Positions 6,480-8,813 of a stretch of 8,813 nt of DNA are shown in pieces. This DNA is from Allorhizocola sp044869915. GTDB taxonomy: Bacteria; Actinomycetota; Actinomycetes; Mycobacteriales; Micromonosporaceae. The notes beneath the pieces are model-generated. The model was given only the letters and a program-made list of their open reading frames with translations. It was not told the DNA's origin and made no database searches. The stretch lies in the NCBI GenBank assembly GCA_044869915.1, contig JBIOYB010000003.1, positions 1 to 8,813 on the forward strand. The letters are read 5' to 3'. A program made the position numbers and the translations under genes. Positions within the stretch are counted from its first letter, which is position 1, and each line of letters opens with the position of its first letter.

Positions 6480-8027
6480 TCATGAGCCCTCCCAGGGCTC
6501 GGCCATGCCCCTGTACCAGGCGGCGAACTCGCTGTCGCGGCCCTCGCCGATCAGCGGCGTCGCCTGCCGTTCCTGGGCTGCCTCGCCCGGCCGGTCGATC
6601 ACCGGCGTGACGCCGTGGCGCACCTGCCACAGCTGATCGCCGGTGCCCGGCCGGACGTCGCCTTCTGGTTTGCGCGACTTGGCCGGACCGTGTCCGCCGA
6701 TGACACCGCCCGCGATCGATGAAGGGGCGGTCCGTGCGGCAGCCGCCGGGCCAATCACGCCGGAGGCCGGCCTGGGCGTGGCGGCAGGTGCTGTCATCAC
6801 GGCCCCGATGCCCTTGCCCGGCACCACCAACCGGCCGCGCGGGCCGACGCCGGGCCCCGGCAGCATCCATGCGCCGCCGCCGGGTGCAGCCTGGTGCACG
6901 CCCGGCGGGACGGGAAGCATCGACGGCGGGTTGGCCGGGGAGGCCTGAGTCAAAGTGGGCGCTCCCGCCGCAGCCGTCATCGATAGCGTCGGACCGACCA
7001 CCGGGTTGTAGCCGGGCACCGGAGGCACGACGGCCTGAGCGGCGGCGGCAGTCCCGCCGCGCGTGTGGTTTTCGGCTTTGACTGTCTCCGACTGAAAGTT
7101 CGTGTGCGCCGGTGCCACCTGCGGCACTATGATCGACTTCCGCCAGTCGGCTATCGCCTCGTCACAGGCGGCCATTGCCCGCTGACCTTTGGCATTGACC
7201 TCCTCGGCGGCGTGATCCCAAAACTCGGGCACGAAGTCGGTGGTCACACCGTCCCAATCCCGCTTGTATCCGGCCAGCGTCAGCTTGGCCCGCCCCAGGT
7301 TTTCCACCACCTCGTCCAGTCCTTTGGCCGTGGTCTCGGCACACAACGCGTCCTGGGCGACGGCCGAGATGTGCGCCGAAAATCGCTCAAAGTAGGCCAC
7401 GGCCGCGGGAGACGAGTCGGGTACCCAAAAATGGGCAAGCTTTTCCATCAACCTGGTCATCTTTTCTCGATGGCTATCCAGCCCGCCGCCGCAGTTATCG
7501 TAGGCCCGGGCTTTCTCGTATGCCGCCCGGCTGCCCTCGGGCTGGAGAATCGCCGCGAGCCGGGGCACGTTGTAGGCGCCCCAGTCCAGGCAATATCCGG
7601 ACCGATACTCCGGCTGATCCGGCAGTGCCGGCGGGGCGATCGGCCCGACTGCCCCCGCCATCAGTGGTGCCATATCGAGCGGGGAATCGTCCGGCAGCGG
7701 TGAGGTCACATTGACCACATCAAACCCGGCGGCCAAGCGAATGTCGGCCCGCCGGTAGTCGTCCACCACCAGTTGCAGGCCGGTCACCAGATTGTGCGCA
7801 TTGGACAGGTGAGTGGTCAGATTGGACAATTGCACGTCCACCGAATCGGTATTGGCCTGGCGGGCACATCGCACTTCGGCGCTCGGGCTCCGTTCGCCAA
7901 AGGGCAGAGGACCGGGCAGCGTCCGCAGGCCTTCATCGACCGTCCGGGTCAGCCCTTCCTCCACCTCTTTACGCAGCTCCGCGATGACCTCCTCCACACC
8001 GGGAAGGTCGATCTGAATCGCCGTCAC
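6480..8027 (-). CDS. WXG100/PPE-like helical protein with Pro/Ala/Gly-rich tail, probably type VII secretion-linked
   Basis: The gene encodes 515 residues from GTG 8027, which has AAAAGG 8 bases upstream; a TTG at 8150 would add 41 residues but has no clear binding site. Residues 10-35 and 60-95 are predicted helical. Residues 165-300 are mostly helical and contain a WXG100-like hairpin (LAHFWVPDSSPAAVAYFERF at 197-216), with WVP in place of WxG. Residues 325-450 are a disordered Pro/Ala/Gly tail. The end carries LWQVRHGVTPVI (466-477), similar in feel to tails of actinomycete proteins near ESX/type VII loci, followed by WYRGMAEPWE. No signal peptide or membrane helix is visible, and I see no clear YxxxD/E export signal. 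No ESX machinery gene lies in the window, so the secretion link is inferred from architecture. The gene converges on the lipoprotein gene with a 3-base gap. Confidence 0.75.
   Translation of the reverse strand: MTAIQIDLPGVEEVIAELRKEVEEGLTRTVDEGLRTLPGPLPFGERSPSAEVRCARQANTDSVDVQLSNLTTHLSNAHNLVTGLQLVVDDYRRADIRLAAGFDVVNVTSPLPDDSPLDMAPLMAGAVGPIAPPALPDQPEYRSGYCLDWGAYNVPRLAAILQPEGSRAAYEKARAYDNCGGGLDSHREKMTRLMEKLAHFWVPDSSPAAVAYFERFSAHISAVAQDALCAETTAKGLDEVVENLGRAKLTLAGYKRDWDGVTTDFVPEFWDHAAEEVNAKGQRAMAACDEAIADWRKSIIVPQVAPAHTNFQSETVKAENHTRGGTAAAAQAVVPPVPGYNPVVGPTLSMTAAAGAPTLTQASPANPPSMLPVPPGVHQAAPGGGAWMLPGPGVGPRGRLVVPGKGIGAVMTAPAATPRPASGVIGPAAAARTAPSSIAGGVIGGHGPAKSRKPEGDVRPGTGDQLWQVRHGVTPVIDRPGEAAQERQATPLIGEGRDSEFAAWYRGMAEPWEGS
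6484..6500. terminator. possible hairpin between convergent genes
   Basis: GAGCCCT (6484-6490), loop CCC, AGGGCTC (6494-6500) is a perfect 7-bp stem. It lies inside the last codons of the minus-strand gene, 8 bases past the stop of the plus-strand lipoprotein gene. There is no T-run on either strand, so it would be at best a weak bidirectional terminator or an mRNA 3'-end stabiliser. Confidence 0.3.
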
Positions 8028-8035
8028 TCGCACCG

Positions 8036-8041
8036 CCTTTT
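8036..8041 (-). promoter_or_regulatory. ribosome binding site supporting the GTG 8027 start
   Basis: On the minus strand AAAAGG lies 8 bases before GTG 8027. It favours this start over the upstream TTG at 8150, which has no purine-rich tract at the right distance. Confidence 0.45.
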
Positions 8042-8201
8042 CGAGAGTCAGGAAAGCGTAAGCGAGAACGGCATTGCTCAATGACAGTATGTTGACCCGC
8101 CGCCCACTCCGACCGGTCAGCCTTTCCAAAATGATCGGCCTACGCCGCAAGAGTCACCGGAGCCCTCGCCCCGTCCGACACCCCGATTGCGCCCCTTCGC
8201 T

Positions 8202-8358
8202 CGCCTCTCCCCTACCGCCACCGGCTGCCGTTGCCTCGCTCGCTTCTCCCCCGCCGCCACCCGATCGCGCCCCCTCGCTCGCCTCTCCCCCACCGCCACC
8301 GGCTGCCGTTGCCTCGCTCGCCTCTCCCCCGCCGCCACCCGATCGCCGTTGCCTCGCT
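8202..8358. repeat. 39-bp G/C-rich minisatellite in the gap upstream of the WXG100-like gene
   Basis: Units start at 8202, 8241 and 8280 (39 bp each) and 8319 (40 bp). A partial unit precedes them (about 8183-8201) and another follows (from 8359). Two unit types alternate. Type A contains CCACCGGCTGCCGTTGCCTCGCT and type B contains CCACCCGATCGCGCCCCCTCGCT. The fourth unit starts like B and ends like A, which suggests unequal exchange. The minus strand carries repeated runs of three to five G. The whole gap 8028-8425 holds no convincing gene; apart from this array and the binding site at 8036-8041 I see nothing firm in it. Confidence 0.85.
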
Positions 8359-8425
8359 CGCCTCTTCCCCACCGTCGGCCGGAAGCCGCTTTGATCGTCC
8401 CTTCTCGATCCCAGGTTTGTTGGCT

Positions 8426-8688
8426 TCAATATCGGTCGAGCATCCAGCGGCCCAGGGCGCGCAACCGATCGGCGAGCTGAGCCGGCTCGATGACGTCGAG
8501 GTCGAGGTTAAGGTAGGTGAGCCAGCGGGCCGCCCAGTCGAGGTCGTCGGTGCCAAAGTGGAGCTCGCACTCGTCGCCGTCGTCGATGACCGTGGCGACG
8601 CTCGGGTTGACGAGCTCCCGGGCGAGGTCGGCCGAGGTGTGCACCCGCACGCGGACGCGGTGCCGCCAGGGTCCGTGCGCGAGCGTGC
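8426..8688 (-). pseudogene. C-terminal remnant of a WYL-domain (YafY-type) transcriptional regulator
   Basis: The minus-strand frame open from the IS boundary to the TGA at 8426-8428 reads PWRHRVRVRVHTSADLAREL, then GTDDLDWAARWLTYLNLDLD, then VIEPAQLADRLRALGRWML and ends DRY. The order of an RVRVH strand, a G-x-DDLDW-x-x-RWL helix and V-x-EP-x-x-L-x-x-x-LRALG is what I know from the C-terminus of actinomycete YafY-type regulators, which have an N-terminal DNA-binding domain and a WYL ligand-sensing domain. Those upstream parts are missing: the frame is cut at about 8688 by IS630-family sequence. GTG 8650 could serve as a start, but a free 74-residue tail is unlikely to work. The gene is probably inactivated. 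Confidence 0.72.
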
Positions 8689-8813
8689 TAGTGTCCTGCG
8701 CCGGAAATCCGTGAGAGATATCGGCTGAGTGAGGTGAGGATCTCCTCGGCGGTTTTCTTCCATACGAACGGTTTGGGGTCGGCGTTCCACAGTTTCGCCC
8801 ACTGCCGGATGTC
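8688..8813 (-). CDS. IS630-family transposase, C-terminal 41 residues (runs off the right edge)
   Basis: The minus strand read from 8813 gives DIRQWAKLWNADPKPFVWKK and then TAEEILTSLSRYLSRISGAG with a final His, followed by TAG at 8688-8690. The string WN-x-DPKPF-x-W-x-KTA-x-EIL-x-SL-x-RY is the characteristic C-terminus of actinomycete IS630-family DDE transposases. Only the tail is inside the window, so the catalytic residues and any frameshift cannot be judged. The stop codon overlaps the TA at 8689-8690 that probably ends the element. Confidence 0.88.
   Translation of the reverse strand, partial: DIRQWAKLWNADPKPFVWKKTAEEILTSLSRYLSRISGAGH
8689..8813 (-). mobile_element. IS630-family insertion sequence, transposase-3' end (partial)
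   Basis: IS630 elements insert at TA and duplicate it. The TA at 8689-8690 lies between WYL-regulator sequence on the left and transposase sequence on the right. The adjoining TAGTGTCCTGCGCCGG would be the start of the terminal inverted repeat. The other end lies outside the window, so the repeat cannot be confirmed here. Confidence 0.65.

Noticed and set aside
8040..8090. Promoter and operator for the minus-strand gene (TTGAGC and TACGCT on the minus strand; CATTG-CT-CAATG at 8072-8083)
   Set aside because: The hexamers match weakly with a 15-base spacer, and the inverted repeat has only five-base arms. Neither is better than chance expectation by eye.
8202..8358. CRISPR array
   Set aside because: The units are contiguous with no unique spacers of regular length and no palindromic repeat ends, so it is a minisatellite. 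The same holds for 5182-5379, which is coding.
8074..8394. Plus-strand 106-codon frame with Pro-rich 13-residue repeats
   Set aside because: The frame is open because the 39-bp units are a multiple of three. Several other frames are open over the same array, there is no good ribosome site, and the first 25 residues match nothing I know.
8154..8429. Minus-strand Gly-rich frame starting at TTG 8429 and overlapping the WYL stop
   Set aside because: It is low-complexity translation of the minisatellite, and a TTG start without a binding site is weak evidence.

Overview
The window comes from a high-GC actinomycete-type genome. The signs are strong G/C bias at third codon positions, GTG/TTG-type starts, a DUF3558-like lipoprotein, a WXG100/PPE-like protein with a Pro/Ala/Gly tail, and a YafY/WYL-type regulator. 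The species cannot be named from this sequence.

Layout, left to right. (a) Bases 1 to about 174 carry the C-terminal part of a DUF1272 zinc-ribbon-like protein. This stretch is more AT-rich at its left end than everything after it. (b) At about 177-192 a perfect 16-bp palindrome marks an abrupt join to a different reading frame. That frame is the 5'-truncated remainder of a very large multi-cupredoxin (multicopper oxidase) protein ending at 3844. (c) Its stop overlaps the ATG of a CopC-CopD-type fusion protein, which has a C-terminal FixH/YtkA-like domain and an unusual 11-residue repeat block. (d) After 20 bases follows a small DUF3558-like lipoprotein gene, ending at 6476. These three plus-strand genes look like one operon for copper handling at the cell envelope: extracytoplasmic copper oxidation or binding, CopC/CopD copper uptake or delivery, and a surface lipoprotein of unknown role.

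(e) Three bases further on, a convergent minus-strand gene begins (stop at 6480-6482, start probably at 8027). It encodes a helical protein with a WXG100-like hairpin and a long disordered tail, probably linked to type VII secretion. (f) Upstream of it, 8028-8425 has no convincing gene but holds a 39-bp G/C-rich minisatellite. (g) Then comes the 3' remnant of a WYL-domain regulator, cut at a TA dinucleotide by (h) the end of an IS630-family element. The element's transposase C-terminus runs out of the right edge.

The points most worth checking are: the abrupt DUF1272/oxidase junction; the order and decay of copper motifs in the giant oxidase; a 14-bp-stem hairpin at the copCD start; the synuclein/perilipin-like 11-mer repeats in the CopD cytoplasmic loop; and the IS630 insertion into the WYL gene.
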